The notes beneath the pieces are model-generated. The model was given only the letters and a program-made list of their open reading frames with translations. It did no database searches and had not been told where the DNA came from. The translations under genes and the position numbers were made by a program. This document shows, one piece after another, positions 17,092 through 25,419 of a stretch of 64,000 nucleotides of DNA. Numbering within the stretch: the stretch's first letter is position 1; each line of letters opens with the position of its first letter. The DNA comes from Enterocloster lavalensis (GTDB taxonomy: Bacteria > Bacillota > Clostridia > Lachnospirales > Lachnospiraceae). The DNA is taken from positions 1 through 64,000 of the forward strand of contig NZ_CABJCG010000017.1 in NCBI RefSeq assembly GCF_902364025.1, in the 5' to 3' direction.

Positions 17092-18957
17092 TCATGTCCC
17101 GGGGACTGTGAACATCTTTTCGTAGGTGTTTGCGTCGAAGCAGTGGTTGTACACCAGGCACTGATAGTCCGATATGAGCTTGCGGTAAGGGCTCTGCTCC
17201 CCCGCCACGGCCTCCCAGGTGTAGTAATTCCCCTGCCGGTCGTAGCAGCCAAGGGGATGGATCACAGGCAGCTGTTCCTCCATCTCCAGCATAAACCGGT
17301 TGAACGGAGTCATGGAAAGCCCGGCCCGTTTTAAGACCTCGGAGGACAGATAGACCGCTCCCATTGGCCCCTTATCCTCGGATTTCATCTCATAGTTGGT
17401 CCAGATCAGAAACGGCGTCTCATACCACATGATCCTCTGGGAATCCGGCACCTGCTCCGAGGGCTGTCCCGCAATCTCGTCGAAAAATCCGTCCTCAACG
17501 CTGGGCTGGTGATCCCCGAACATCACAATCATGGTGGGTTCTCCGCTCTGCTCAAAATAGTCGATCAGGTACCCAAGCGCGTCGTCAGAGGCCTTCATCA
17601 GGGACAGAAACTGGTCCGTTTTGGGGTATTTCCCCTCCAAATCCCCAGTCAGCCATATTTCCTGCTCGAAATTCTCATAGGCGCTCTCATAGCCGCCGTG
17701 GTTCTGCATGGTCACGTTGAACAGAAACAGCCGGTCGGAGGGATTTTCCTTGGCCTCCACCAGTTCGATCAGCTTCTCGTAATTGGCCCGGTCGCTGACG
17801 TAATTTCTCAGCTCCCCGCTGCCCTCAAAATCCTCGATATCCAGGAAAAAATCAAATCCCATATTGCGGTAGCTCTCGTCCCGGTTCCAGTTTTCCCTTG
17901 GGTAGGGGTGAACCGCCACCGGCCGGTAGCCCTGGTCCTTCAAAGTGCTGGTCAGGCCGTAGGTGCCCGGATGGATGTAAAACTGGTAGGCGATGCAGTT
18001 GGACGGCAGCAGGGCCATGGAATCCCCGGTGAGAAATTCAAATTCCGTATTGCTGGTCATGGAGCCGAACACCGGCACGCATAGGCTCCCACGGACCGTG
18101 TTCTCCTCCAGGCTGTTCAAAAATGGAAAATACTCCCGGTTGGTCTCAAAGTCCCCTGCGGTTTTCAAATCCGCCAGGCTCTCATTCATGATGCAAATGA
18201 TGTTGACCAGGGTTATCTCCCCCTCCGTTTTCATGCCAACGTCCCCGTTGGAGGCCAAAAGCTCCTCGTCCTCCCCGATAATCTCCTCATAAATCTGCCG
18301 GATCCTGGCCTGGCTGTAACCCTCCGGCTTTTTCTTCACCGCATAGCGGAAGGACACCGCGGTGGAGAGCACGTAACCGTACTCCCGGTAGGTCTCGTTC
18401 ACGGCCCACATGTTGATGCCAAGGCCCCAGGCAGGGGCCAGATACCCGAAAAACCACAGGCCAAAACCCACCACAAAGCCCGCAGAGCCTCCGGCGAACA
18501 ACAACCGCGGTTTCCGCCCCTTCACCCGCAGGGGCAGGACCCAGGCCAGCAGGTTGATGGCCAAAAGGCCCAGAAAAGCCAGCTTCATGGCCCTGGTGAT
18601 CACAAAAGAATAGTTGCCGGACACGCTCATGGCGGTCCTAAGGGCAAACACGTCCCAGAACATAATGGGCCGCCCCCGAAAGGCCACCACAAAGGCCTCC
18701 GCCAGAGAGATCAGGTACAGGGATACCGATACCAGAGGCACCGCAATCCGGGTGCGGCCGCAGACGGCAAACGCGGCCAAATACAGGACGTAAATCCAGC
18801 CGATATTCAGGGCCGCCATATAAGAGGGAACCGCAGCCAAATTGCCCGTCACAAGCTCAAACAGCACATAGCTTGCGCAGGGCACCAACAAAAGGCATGC
18901 GGTTCCGATCCAGCGCGCGGCAGTTTTTCCGCGCTTCCATATTTGTTCTCTGTCCAA
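17092..18957 (-). CDS. LTA synthase family membrane sulfatase (phosphoglycerol transferase-like)
   Basis: This 621-residue protein has about five transmembrane segments in residues 15-185 and an extracellular alkaline-phosphatase-fold domain from about 240 to 600. Motifs include IICIMNESLADL, VFGSMTSNTEFEFLTG (expected nucleophile region), FGDHQPS (metal site) and PFLIWTNY. This subgroup transfers phosphoglycerol to teichoic acid or other glycans. The closest type is the clostridial LTA synthase-like group rather than staphylococcal LtaS. The start is TTG at 18957, with GGGG 7-10 bases upstream. The polymer it builds cannot be told from sequence. Confidence 0.85.
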   Translation of the reverse strand: MDREQIWKRGKTAARWIGTACLLLVPCASYVLFELVTGNLAAVPSYMAALNIGWIYVLYLAAFAVCGRTRIAVPLVSVSLYLISLAEAFVVAFRGRPIMFWDVFALRTAMSVSGNYSFVITRAMKLAFLGLLAINLLAWVLPLRVKGRKPRLLFAGGSAGFVVGFGLWFFGYLAPAWGLGINMWAVNETYREYGYVLSTAVSFRYAVKKKPEGYSQARIRQIYEEIIGEDEELLASNGDVGMKTEGEITLVNIICIMNESLADLKTAGDFETNREYFPFLNSLEENTVRGSLCVPVFGSMTSNTEFEFLTGDSMALLPSNCIAYQFYIHPGTYGLTSTLKDQGYRPVAVHPYPRENWNRDESYRNMGFDFFLDIEDFEGSGELRNYVSDRANYEKLIELVEAKENPSDRLFLFNVTMQNHGGYESAYENFEQEIWLTGDLEGKYPKTDQFLSLMKASDDALGYLIDYFEQSGEPTMIVMFGDHQPSVEDGFFDEIAGQPSEQVPDSQRIMWYETPFLIWTNYEMKSEDKGPMGAVYLSSEVLKRAGLSMTPFNRFMLEMEEQLPVIHPLGCYDRQGNYYTWEAVAGEQSPYRKLISDYQCLVYNHCFDANTYEKMFTVPGT

Positions 18958-19084
18958 AGATTTTCCCCTTTTCGTTCAGATGGAATCATCCTAGCACAAA
19001 GATTTTTCGACTTCAAGTGACAACTTTCCCCAACGTGTTCATTTCACAAAATGTTCACAGAATCCAGGCTGTTCAGGCGCAGCC

Positions 19085-20422
19085 TCACAATCGGATCTCA
19101 AATTTTCCCGTGACAATCCGGCGGTAAAACAGGATGGTGAGCCCGGAGGCGGCGAACCAGCCGAAGGGCCAGGCCATCCAGATTCCCGTGCTCCCAAAGC
19201 GCGGCGTCAGCAGGTAGGCGAAGGCGATCCGCAGAATCAGATCCGGTATGGTGGCCAGTACAAAATAGACCATGGCTCCTGAACCGCGGATCACTCCGTC
19301 GGTCATCAGCTTGATGGAGATCATAAAATACAGCGGCGACACGATGCGCAGAAACTCCACCCCGGCCCGGATCGCCTCACCGCTGTCCGCGTTGAGAAAC
19401 AGCCCCATCATACCGCGGCTGAAGAAAAAGTACAGCACAAAAAAGGGCACGGTGGCGATAAGGGATAAGCGGACGCCGGTACGAAATCCCATGGGAAGCC
19501 GTTCCCGTTTTCCGGCTCCCAGATTCTGGGCCGTGTAGCTGGACAGGCAGCCCCCCAGGGCCATAAAACAGTTGATGGCAAAGGTGTTCAGCTTAACGGC
19601 CCCAGAGTAACCGGCGATCACCGCAGACCCGTAGCGGTTGACGATCTCCTGCACAAACAGGTTGCCCACGCTGAGAACGCTCTGCTGCATAATGCTGGGC
19701 ACTGCGATGGCCGCGATCCGCCACAGAAGGGAAGCGTCAAAGAGCCGGGGCCTGGAGCCCTGGTGAAACCTGCGCAGGCGCACGGTCAGGGTGGACAGGG
19801 CCAGAACCGCGGAAATTCCCTGGGCGATGAAGGTGGCCCAGGCCACGCCTGCCACGCCCATGTGAAACACCGCCACAAACAGGCAGTCCAGAACGATATT
19901 CCCAATGGAGGAACCGATCAGGAAATACAGGGGCGTTTTGGAGTCCCCAAGGGCCGTAAAGATACCGGTACAGACGTTGTAAAACAGCAGAAATGAAAGG
20001 CCCATCACATAGATGCGCAGGTACAGCGCTCCGTCCGCCAGAATGTCCTCCGGCGTGTGAATCCAGCGCATCATGGGCGTGCAGAAGGCCAGGCCGTAGG
20101 CGGTTAAAAGCAGGCTCATCCCCACGCAGGCGATAAAGGCCGTGGTCACCGCGGTGCGCATCCGCCCGTATTCCTTCGCGCCGAACAGCCGGGACACGAT
20201 CACCGAGGTTCCCAGGTTGCTGCCCACCGCGAAGGCCATGAAAATCACCGTCACCGGGTAGCTGGCCCCCACCGCCGCCAGGGCTGCCTCCCCGGCAAAC
20301 TTCCCGGCGATCATGCTGTCCGCCAGATTGTAGAGCTGTTGAAAGATTACGCTGACCATCATGGGCAGCAGAAAACGCCACAGTATTTTATCCGGATGTT
20401 CCGTCGTCAAGTCCGTTACCAT
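19085..20422 (-). CDS. MATE family efflux transporter
   Basis: This 445-residue, 12-helix membrane protein has the MATE hallmarks LPMMVSVIFQQLYNLADSMI near the N-terminus and a matching second half (AIAVPSIMQQSVLSVGNLFV near residue 240), reflecting the internal duplication. MATE pumps export cationic drugs or metabolites by sodium or proton antiport. The ATG at 20422 has GGGGGAAG upstream; a TTG five codons earlier overlaps that site and is less likely. It has no operon partners and its substrate is unknown. Confidence 0.92.
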   Translation of the reverse strand: MVTDLTTEHPDKILWRFLLPMMVSVIFQQLYNLADSMIAGKFAGEAALAAVGASYPVTVIFMAFAVGSNLGTSVIVSRLFGAKEYGRMRTAVTTAFIACVGMSLLLTAYGLAFCTPMMRWIHTPEDILADGALYLRIYVMGLSFLLFYNVCTGIFTALGDSKTPLYFLIGSSIGNIVLDCLFVAVFHMGVAGVAWATFIAQGISAVLALSTLTVRLRRFHQGSRPRLFDASLLWRIAAIAVPSIMQQSVLSVGNLFVQEIVNRYGSAVIAGYSGAVKLNTFAINCFMALGGCLSSYTAQNLGAGKRERLPMGFRTGVRLSLIATVPFFVLYFFFSRGMMGLFLNADSGEAIRAGVEFLRIVSPLYFMISIKLMTDGVIRGSGAMVYFVLATIPDLILRIAFAYLLTPRFGSTGIWMAWPFGWFAASGLTILFYRRIVTGKFEIRL

Positions 20423-20798
20423 ATACTTCCCCCGCAAAATTCATATTTTTCATGCGAAGCCCAGAGAGCTTGCGCCAGGTGTTTTATGTCTCATGTATCT
20501 CAAAAAAGGTTCCGACGTGCGGCCATTTTGCCCTGTGGAAGGTTTGGCTCCGATCAGGGAGGCGCGCAGACGGTGGAATAAAATTACAGACATGCTCTAG
20601 TATAGCGCGGCCCGGCGGCGGTTTCAACTGTCTTTTGCGTTTGTGGGAAGCATTTTCCGGGAAACAGACGGGAGCTCCGCCCCTGAAAATAGTTGGGCAC
20701 GCTCCGAACCCCGGCGCGTTTCGCACAAAAACAGGGAAAGCGGTTTTGCTCCGCTTTCCCTGAAACAATGCGTAATTCTTCTGTTAAAACCCAGCCGG
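20423..20798. other. Intergenic region between MATE gene and purine gene
   Basis: This 376-base gap lies upstream of the MATE gene and downstream of the AICAR transformylase gene, both on the minus strand. It holds the purine operon terminator at 20732-20761. A minus-strand open frame at 20484-20768 runs through that terminator and has no ribosome site, so I do not call it. No known RNA motif was seen in the MATE leader. Confidence 0.5.
20728..20761 (-). terminator. Terminator of the purine operon
   Basis: An 11-bp perfect stem AGGGAAAGCGG/CCGCTTTCCCT (20732-20742 with 20751-20761) is followed by GTTTTTGTG on the minus strand, about 40 bases after the transformylase stop. Confidence 0.85.
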
Positions 20799-21977
20799 TT
20801 AATGGTGGAACAGCCGGATCCCCGTGAAGGCCATAACCATGCCGTACTGGTTGCAGGTCTCGATCACCTGGTCGTCGCGCACGGAGCCGCCGGGCTGGGC
20901 CACGTACTTAACGCCGCTCTTGTACGCCCGGTCGATGTTGTCGCCGAAGGGGAAGAAGGCGTCGGAACCAAGGGCCACGTCCGTCATCTGATCCAGCCAG
21001 GCCCGCTTCTCCTCCCAGGTGAACACCGGCGGTTTTTCCTTGAAAATGCGCTCCCAACGGCCGTCCGCCAGCACGTCCATGCAGTCGTCGCCGATGTACA
21101 CGTCGATGGCGTTGTCCCGGTCCGCACGCTTGATGGTGTCCACAAAGGGCAGATTCAGGACCTGGGGCGCCTGGCGCAAAAACCAGTTGTCCGCCTTGCT
21201 GCCCGCCAGACGGGTGCAGTGCACTCTGGACTGCTGGCCCGCGCCGATGCCGATGGCCTGGCCGTCCTTCACGTAGCACACGGAGTTGGACTGGGTGTAT
21301 TTCAGGGTGATCAGGGAGATCATCAGATCGATCTTTGCGGAATCGGGCAGCTCCCGGTTCTCCGTCACTACGTTGGAGAGCAGCTCCCGGTCGATCTTTA
21401 AGTTGTTGCGGCCCTGCTCAAAGACAACGCCGAATACCTGCTTGCGCTCAATCTCCTCGGGCACATAATCCGGGTCGATCTGAATCACGTTATAGTTGCC
21501 GTTTTTCTTGGATTTTAAGAGCTCCAGCGCCTCCGGCTCATATCCGGGCGCGATCACGCCGTCGGATACCTCGCGCTTGATCAGCTTCGCGGTGTCCACG
21601 TCGCAGACATCGGACAGGGAGATGAAGTCCCCGAAGGAGGACATGCGGTCCGCGCCTCTGGCTCTGGCGTAGGCGCAGGCCAGGGGGGACAGCTCTCCCA
21701 TATCCTCCACCCAGTAGATCTTCCTCAGGGTGTCGCTCAGGGGCAGACCCACGGCGGCTCCGGCCGGTGAAACATGTTTAAAGGAAGTGGCTGCGGGCAG
21801 GCCGGTGGCCTCCTTCAGCTCCTTCACCAGCTGCCAGCCGTTGAGGGCGTCCATAAAGTTGATGTAGCCGGGTCTGCCGCAGAGCACGGTGATGGGCAGC
21901 TCCATGCCGCCGCGCATGAAGATTCTGGAAGGCTTCTGGTTGGGGTTACAGCCATATTTCAGTTCTAATTCGTTCAT
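20799..21977 (-). CDS. Stand-alone AICAR formyltransferase (purH C-terminal activity)
   Basis: This 392-residue protein corresponds to the AICAR transformylase half of PurH, without the IMP cyclohydrolase half. The expected Lys-His pair is present (SFKHVSPAGAAVG, K67-H68), as are GAGQQSRVHCTRLAGSKAD and FFPFGDNIDRA. It formylates AICAR with 10-formyl-THF, the ninth step of de novo IMP synthesis. The ATG at 21977 has GAGGAG upstream. It follows the IMP cyclohydrolase gene by 36 bp, so two separate proteins supply the two PurH steps. Both lie behind a ZTP riboswitch, which fits because ZMP/ZTP is its substrate pool. Confidence 0.93.
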   Translation of the reverse strand: MNELELKYGCNPNQKPSRIFMRGGMELPITVLCGRPGYINFMDALNGWQLVKELKEATGLPAATSFKHVSPAGAAVGLPLSDTLRKIYWVEDMGELSPLACAYARARGADRMSSFGDFISLSDVCDVDTAKLIKREVSDGVIAPGYEPEALELLKSKKNGNYNVIQIDPDYVPEEIERKQVFGVVFEQGRNNLKIDRELLSNVVTENRELPDSAKIDLMISLITLKYTQSNSVCYVKDGQAIGIGAGQQSRVHCTRLAGSKADNWFLRQAPQVLNLPFVDTIKRADRDNAIDVYIGDDCMDVLADGRWERIFKEKPPVFTWEEKRAWLDQMTDVALGSDAFFPFGDNIDRAYKSGVKYVAQPGGSVRDDQVIETCNQYGMVMAFTGIRLFHH

Positions 21978-22013
21978 GGTCAATTCTCCTCATCTCTTGG
22001 CGTGTGTTTTCGA

Positions 22014-22727
22014 TTACTGATTCTTGTTCACGATGCGGGTCTCATAGGTCCCGGAGACGATATCTATGTAGCGGACAAACAGGGAAACCTTGTTCTCCTC
22101 GTTCAGGCTGTCCCAGACCATCTCCGTAAACTGGTCGATATTCCCTTCGATGGCCACCGGTTTGGGCTCGCCCTCAAAGCTTGGCAGCGGGCTGCCGTCG
22201 TGTTTGTAGGTGTGGATAAACCGTCCCTCCCCGGCCGCCGGTTTCTCATAGGCAAAGGTGAAACGCAGGCAGGACGAAGGATCGCCGTTGTTGCTCTTTA
22301 AAATGGACATGGCGTAGTTGTAGCCGCCGTTCTCAATGTGCATGATTCCGGAGATCCGCGGGGTGTAATTGGGGCCGTCCGGCTCAAACTCCCTGGAGCG
22401 CAGAGACTGCTCAAAGGTCATCTGACGGTCCATACCCTCGTAGATGGTGTCGGTCTGATCCCCGTTGGTGACGATGGTCTTGTTGCCAAGCACCCGCACC
22501 GGAGCGTAGATGATCAGGCTGGGGTCCGAGAGCTTTTCCGGGTCAAATGCCTGGGTGCGGATGCCCGCTCCGTCCTCCACGAACACGCGGTTTCGGCTGT
22601 TTTCGCTGCGCCCCATGATAAAATAGGCGGCCACGGCCTTGCTGCCGTCTGCAGAGCGCCCCAGCACGATTCCCCGCCCCGGGTAAGCGTTTCCTCTCAG
22701 CTCGTCTCTCAGTGATAATCGGTTCAT
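22014..22727 (-). CDS. purO: IMP cyclohydrolase, PurO-like
   Basis: This 237-residue protein has the archaeal-type IMP cyclohydrolase signatures GNAYPGRGIVLGRS near residue 12, FIMGRSENSRNR near 36 and YTPRISGIM near 117. It closes FAICAR to IMP, the last step of purine synthesis. Most bacteria use the N-terminal part of PurH instead. The start at 22727 has GAGGAATCAGGA upstream. It is the first gene after the ZTP riboswitch and is cotranscribed with the AICAR transformylase gene. Confidence 0.92.
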   Translation of the reverse strand: MNRLSLRDELRGNAYPGRGIVLGRSADGSKAVAAYFIMGRSENSRNRVFVEDGAGIRTQAFDPEKLSDPSLIIYAPVRVLGNKTIVTNGDQTDTIYEGMDRQMTFEQSLRSREFEPDGPNYTPRISGIMHIENGGYNYAMSILKSNNGDPSSCLRFTFAYEKPAAGEGRFIHTYKHDGSPLPSFEGEPKPVAIEGNIDQFTEMVWDSLNEENKVSLFVRYIDIVSGTYETRIVNKNQ

Positions 22728-22837
22728 TCCTGATTCCTCCTCTTATTTGGTGACATTGTAAGGTTTTCATCCAGCCATTGCCGGCGGCCGTTGCATCCGG
22801 CAAGCGCCGCAGGCTGCGCCGGCGGCCCATTGTTTCC

Positions 22838-22878
22838 AATAAAATAGCCTGGGTACGCAAAAAACTGCGTGCCCAGGC
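22838..22878 (-). terminator. Switch hairpin of the ZTP riboswitch
   Basis: A 13-bp stem (22847-22859 with 22866-22878, one mismatch) is followed by TATTTTATT on the minus strand. Its 5' arm is the conserved CGCCTGGGCA element of the riboswitch pseudoknot. Ligand binding and hairpin formation therefore exclude each other, the layout of a transcriptional ON switch. Confidence 0.7.
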
Positions 22879-22948
22879 GGTCGGCTCTTATCCACGGCGC
22901 GCTCCCTGTGGTTGACTCCACGATCCGCCAGTCACACGCCTCTGTCCC
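22870..22948 (-). ncRNA. ZTP (pfl) riboswitch
   Basis: The minus strand has the two conserved blocks of the ZTP riboswitch: a 5' part with GGGACAGAGGCGTGTGACTGGCG, hairpin arms GTGG/CCAC and AGGGAGCG, and the 3' pseudoknot block CCGCCTGGGCA at 22870-22880. It starts just after a consensus promoter and leads into purO and the AICAR transformylase gene. The ligand, ZMP/ZTP, is the substrate that accumulates when 10-formyl-THF is short. Motif recognition is by eye, without a covariance-model score. Confidence 0.9.
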
Positions 22949-22949
22949 T

Positions 22950-22978
22950 ATCATATATGCTTTTTTCTAATATTGCAA
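22950..22978 (-). promoter_or_regulatory. SigA-type promoter of the purO operon
   Basis: On the minus strand TTGCAA (22973-22978) is followed by 17 bases and TATGAT (22950-22955). It places the transcript start at the first base or bases of the ZTP riboswitch. Confidence 0.75.
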
Positions 22979-23096
22979 GTGTTTTTTAGAAGTTTGACTT
23001 ATTAATTTTCTTAATAGAAAACCCCATTATTAATATTTATTTTTCGATAAAAATATGTTATGATATTGCCAGAACAAAACAAAGGAGTACCCGGCT

Positions 23097-23978
23097 ATGT
23101 TGGATTTCCGCATTGAAACATTTTTATGCGTCTGCAAATATATGAACTTTACCAAGGCCTCCGCGGCATTAAACATCACCCAGCCGGCGGTGAGCCAGCA
23201 CATCCACTACCTGGAGGACGAGTACAGCGCCAAGCTGTTCGAGTACAAGAACCGCAAGCTCTCCTTGACCCCTGCCGGCGAGGAGCTCTACCGCGCGGCC
23301 CTGACCATGAAGCACGACGACCGGATTCTGGCAAAGCGCATGAAACTGGCCGGGCAGCCGGTGCGCAAGCTCTCCTTCGGCGCCACCCTGACCGTGGGGG
23401 AATTCCTCTTTCCCGCCAAGGTGGCCTCCTATCTGGAAGCCAATCCCAGAACCGATATCCGCATGACCATCCGCAACACCCATGAGCTTTTGGAGATGAT
23501 CGACAGCGGCGCCATCGATTTCGCGGTCATTGAGGGGTATTTCCCGATGACCGAATACGGCTACCGCACCTACTCCCTGGAGCCCTACGCCGCGGTATAC
23601 AAAACCGGCTACCAGTTCAAATGCGGCCACACGCCGAATTCCATCCGGGATCTCCTCTGCGAACCGCTTTTGATCCGCGAGGAAGGCTCTGGCACCCGGG
23701 AGATATTGGAGCGCTATCTGGCCGGAACCAATTTGAGCCTGGATGATTTTGAGCACACCCTGGAGGTGGACAGCATCCATGTGATCAAACAGCTGGCCCT
23801 GGCAGGCTGCGGCATCACCTTCCTGTACCAGATCGCCGTCAAGGACGAGCTGCTGGACGGCCGCCTGGAGCTGGCCCTGCTCCCGGGCCTGGATGCCAAA
23901 CACGAGTTTTCCTTTGTCTGGCGCAAGGACAGTATCTATAAAGATGAATACGACCGGCTGTTCGAGCTGTTCTCCTAG
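23097..23978 (+). CDS. LysR family transcriptional regulator
   Basis: This 293-residue regulator has an N-terminal winged helix-turn-helix (FTKASAALNITQPAVSQHIHYLE, about 17-39) and a two-lobed LysR effector domain. The ATG at 23097 has AAAGGAG upstream. It diverges from the purO operon across a 370-base AT-rich gap, but its target is unclear because purO already has riboswitch control. LysR proteins often also repress themselves from such a gap. The downstream neighbour is convergent. The effector is unknown. Confidence 0.92.
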   Translation: MLDFRIETFLCVCKYMNFTKASAALNITQPAVSQHIHYLEDEYSAKLFEYKNRKLSLTPAGEELYRAALTMKHDDRILAKRMKLAGQPVRKLSFGATLTVGEFLFPAKVASYLEANPRTDIRMTIRNTHELLEMIDSGAIDFAVIEGYFPMTEYGYRTYSLEPYAAVYKTGYQFKCGHTPNSIRDLLCEPLLIREEGSGTREILERYLAGTNLSLDDFEHTLEVDSIHVIKQLALAGCGITFLYQIAVKDELLDGRLELALLPGLDAKHEFSFVWRKDSIYKDEYDRLFELFS

Positions 23979-24027
23979 GAGAAAGGCCCGGCCAGCCGGC
24001 CGTTTTTTGATTGTACAACATCTGCCG

Positions 24028-25419
24028 CTACTCGTTACGGATTGCCGCCAGCGGACTCAGCTTCATGGCGCGCATGGCCGGCATAAAGCCCGCCGCCATA
24101 CCCACGAAGATGGCGAAGGCCACCGCCGCTAAGGACAGCCACGGCGGAACACGGGACAGATCCCCGGCCATGCCGGTCAGGGCCTGGGCTCCCACAAATT
24201 TGTTGATCAGCAGGGAGACGCCGTAGCTTAAGCCGATGCCCAGCACGCCGCCCATAAATCCGATAAAACCGGACTCGATGAGGAACATGTTGCGGATATT
24301 TCCCATATCGCAGCCCAGCACCTTCATCACGCCGATCTCCTTGGTCCGCTCGTAGATGGACATCATCATGGTGTTGGCGATGCCGATGGCCGCCACGAAC
24401 AGGGATACGGCGCCGATGCCGCCCAGCACCGCCTGAACCATATCGGACTGCTGCTTGGAACTCTCCAGCCAGTCGATCTGGCTCTGGACCTGGAAGCCCA
24501 TGTCCGCCAGCTCCTTCTGCACCTTGGTCACATTGTCCACGTCGTCCACGTAAACCTGGGCGCTGTTGTAGATGAAATAGTTGTAGGGTTTTCCCTTCTT
24601 GTTGGTGGGCTGTCCAGGGATGGTCTTGCCCTTCTTAAACGCCTTTTTCAGCTGGGACTTCATCCCGTCCACATCCATGTAAATGCGGTAGGAGTAATTG
24701 TTCCAGTCGTCCAGACCGCCCTCCTGCACGCCGATGCCGTTCATCATGTATTTCTTGGGCGGTTTGGTCCCGGCGCCGTCCTCCGATGGATATTGGGACT
24801 GGTAGTAGCCGTCCATGTCAAAGGTGACGAAAAAGGGCCGGCCCATCAGATCCACGTCCGGCAGCTCCCCGGTGTCCCAGTAGCCCTTGCCGGTCTTGGC
24901 GTTGTAGAAATCCTGGATCACCGTGTTGCCGAAAAACAGCCCGGTGTCGCCCTTCTGCGGATACTCCCCCTCCCCAAGCTTGATCTGCTCGAAGTAGGCG
25001 GGGCCCACGCCCTGGATGGTCTCGTACTGCGCCTCGTAGGCCCCCTGGCGCAGCAGCACATTGATGCTCAACACCGGCGAGGTGCCCGTCACGTGTTCCA
25101 GGCGGGAAAATTTCTCGATCACCTCGTCCGTGATATAGTTGGGCTCGCTCTTGCTGCCGCTGGACATTCCGCTGGAACCGCCTCCTATGCTGACCGCGTA
25201 GGACTGGCCGTAGGAGTCGCCTGAGCGCACGTCGATGGTGGTCAGGCTGCCCCAGGAGGCGATCTGCTCCATGGTCAGCTCATTTAAGCCGATTCCCAGG
25301 GACACCATGACCACGATGGACGCCGTGCCGATGATGACCCCCAGAACCGTCAGCGCCGTCCTGAGCTTGCGCCGCCTTAGATTGTTCACGCTCATGATCA
25401 GAAGATCAGGAAATCTCAT
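24028..25419 (-). CDS. MacB/FtsX-type ABC transporter permease
   Basis: This 463-residue permease has one membrane segment near residue 20-45 (RTALTVLGVIIGTASIVVMVS), a large extracytoplasmic domain (about 50-330) and three C-terminal segments in an FtsX domain (AVLGGIGAVSLFVAAIGIAN onward, ERTKEIGVMKVLG). That is the MacB/LolC mechanotransmission topology. The start at 25419 lies within the upstream exported-protein gene (14-bp overlap), with GAGGATATAG as ribosome site. With the ATPase and the exported protein it forms a three-gene operon. Such systems export peptides, drugs or lipids, or drive envelope processes; the substrate is unknown. Confidence 0.9.
   Translation of the reverse strand: MRFPDLLIMSVNNLRRRKLRTALTVLGVIIGTASIVVMVSLGIGLNELTMEQIASWGSLTTIDVRSGDSYGQSYAVSIGGGSSGMSSGSKSEPNYITDEVIEKFSRLEHVTGTSPVLSINVLLRQGAYEAQYETIQGVGPAYFEQIKLGEGEYPQKGDTGLFFGNTVIQDFYNAKTGKGYWDTGELPDVDLMGRPFFVTFDMDGYYQSQYPSEDGAGTKPPKKYMMNGIGVQEGGLDDWNNYSYRIYMDVDGMKSQLKKAFKKGKTIPGQPTNKKGKPYNYFIYNSAQVYVDDVDNVTKVQKELADMGFQVQSQIDWLESSKQQSDMVQAVLGGIGAVSLFVAAIGIANTMMMSIYERTKEIGVMKVLGCDMGNIRNMFLIESGFIGFMGGVLGIGLSYGVSLLINKFVGAQALTGMAGDLSRVPPWLSLAAVAFAIFVGMAAGFMPAMRAMKLSPLAAIRNE

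Noticed and set aside
23979..24027. Terminator between the LysR gene and the MacB-like permease gene
   Set aside because: A GGCC-rich stretch followed by TTTTTT is present at 23985-24008, but the arms leave a loop too short or too many mismatches for a convincing hairpin.
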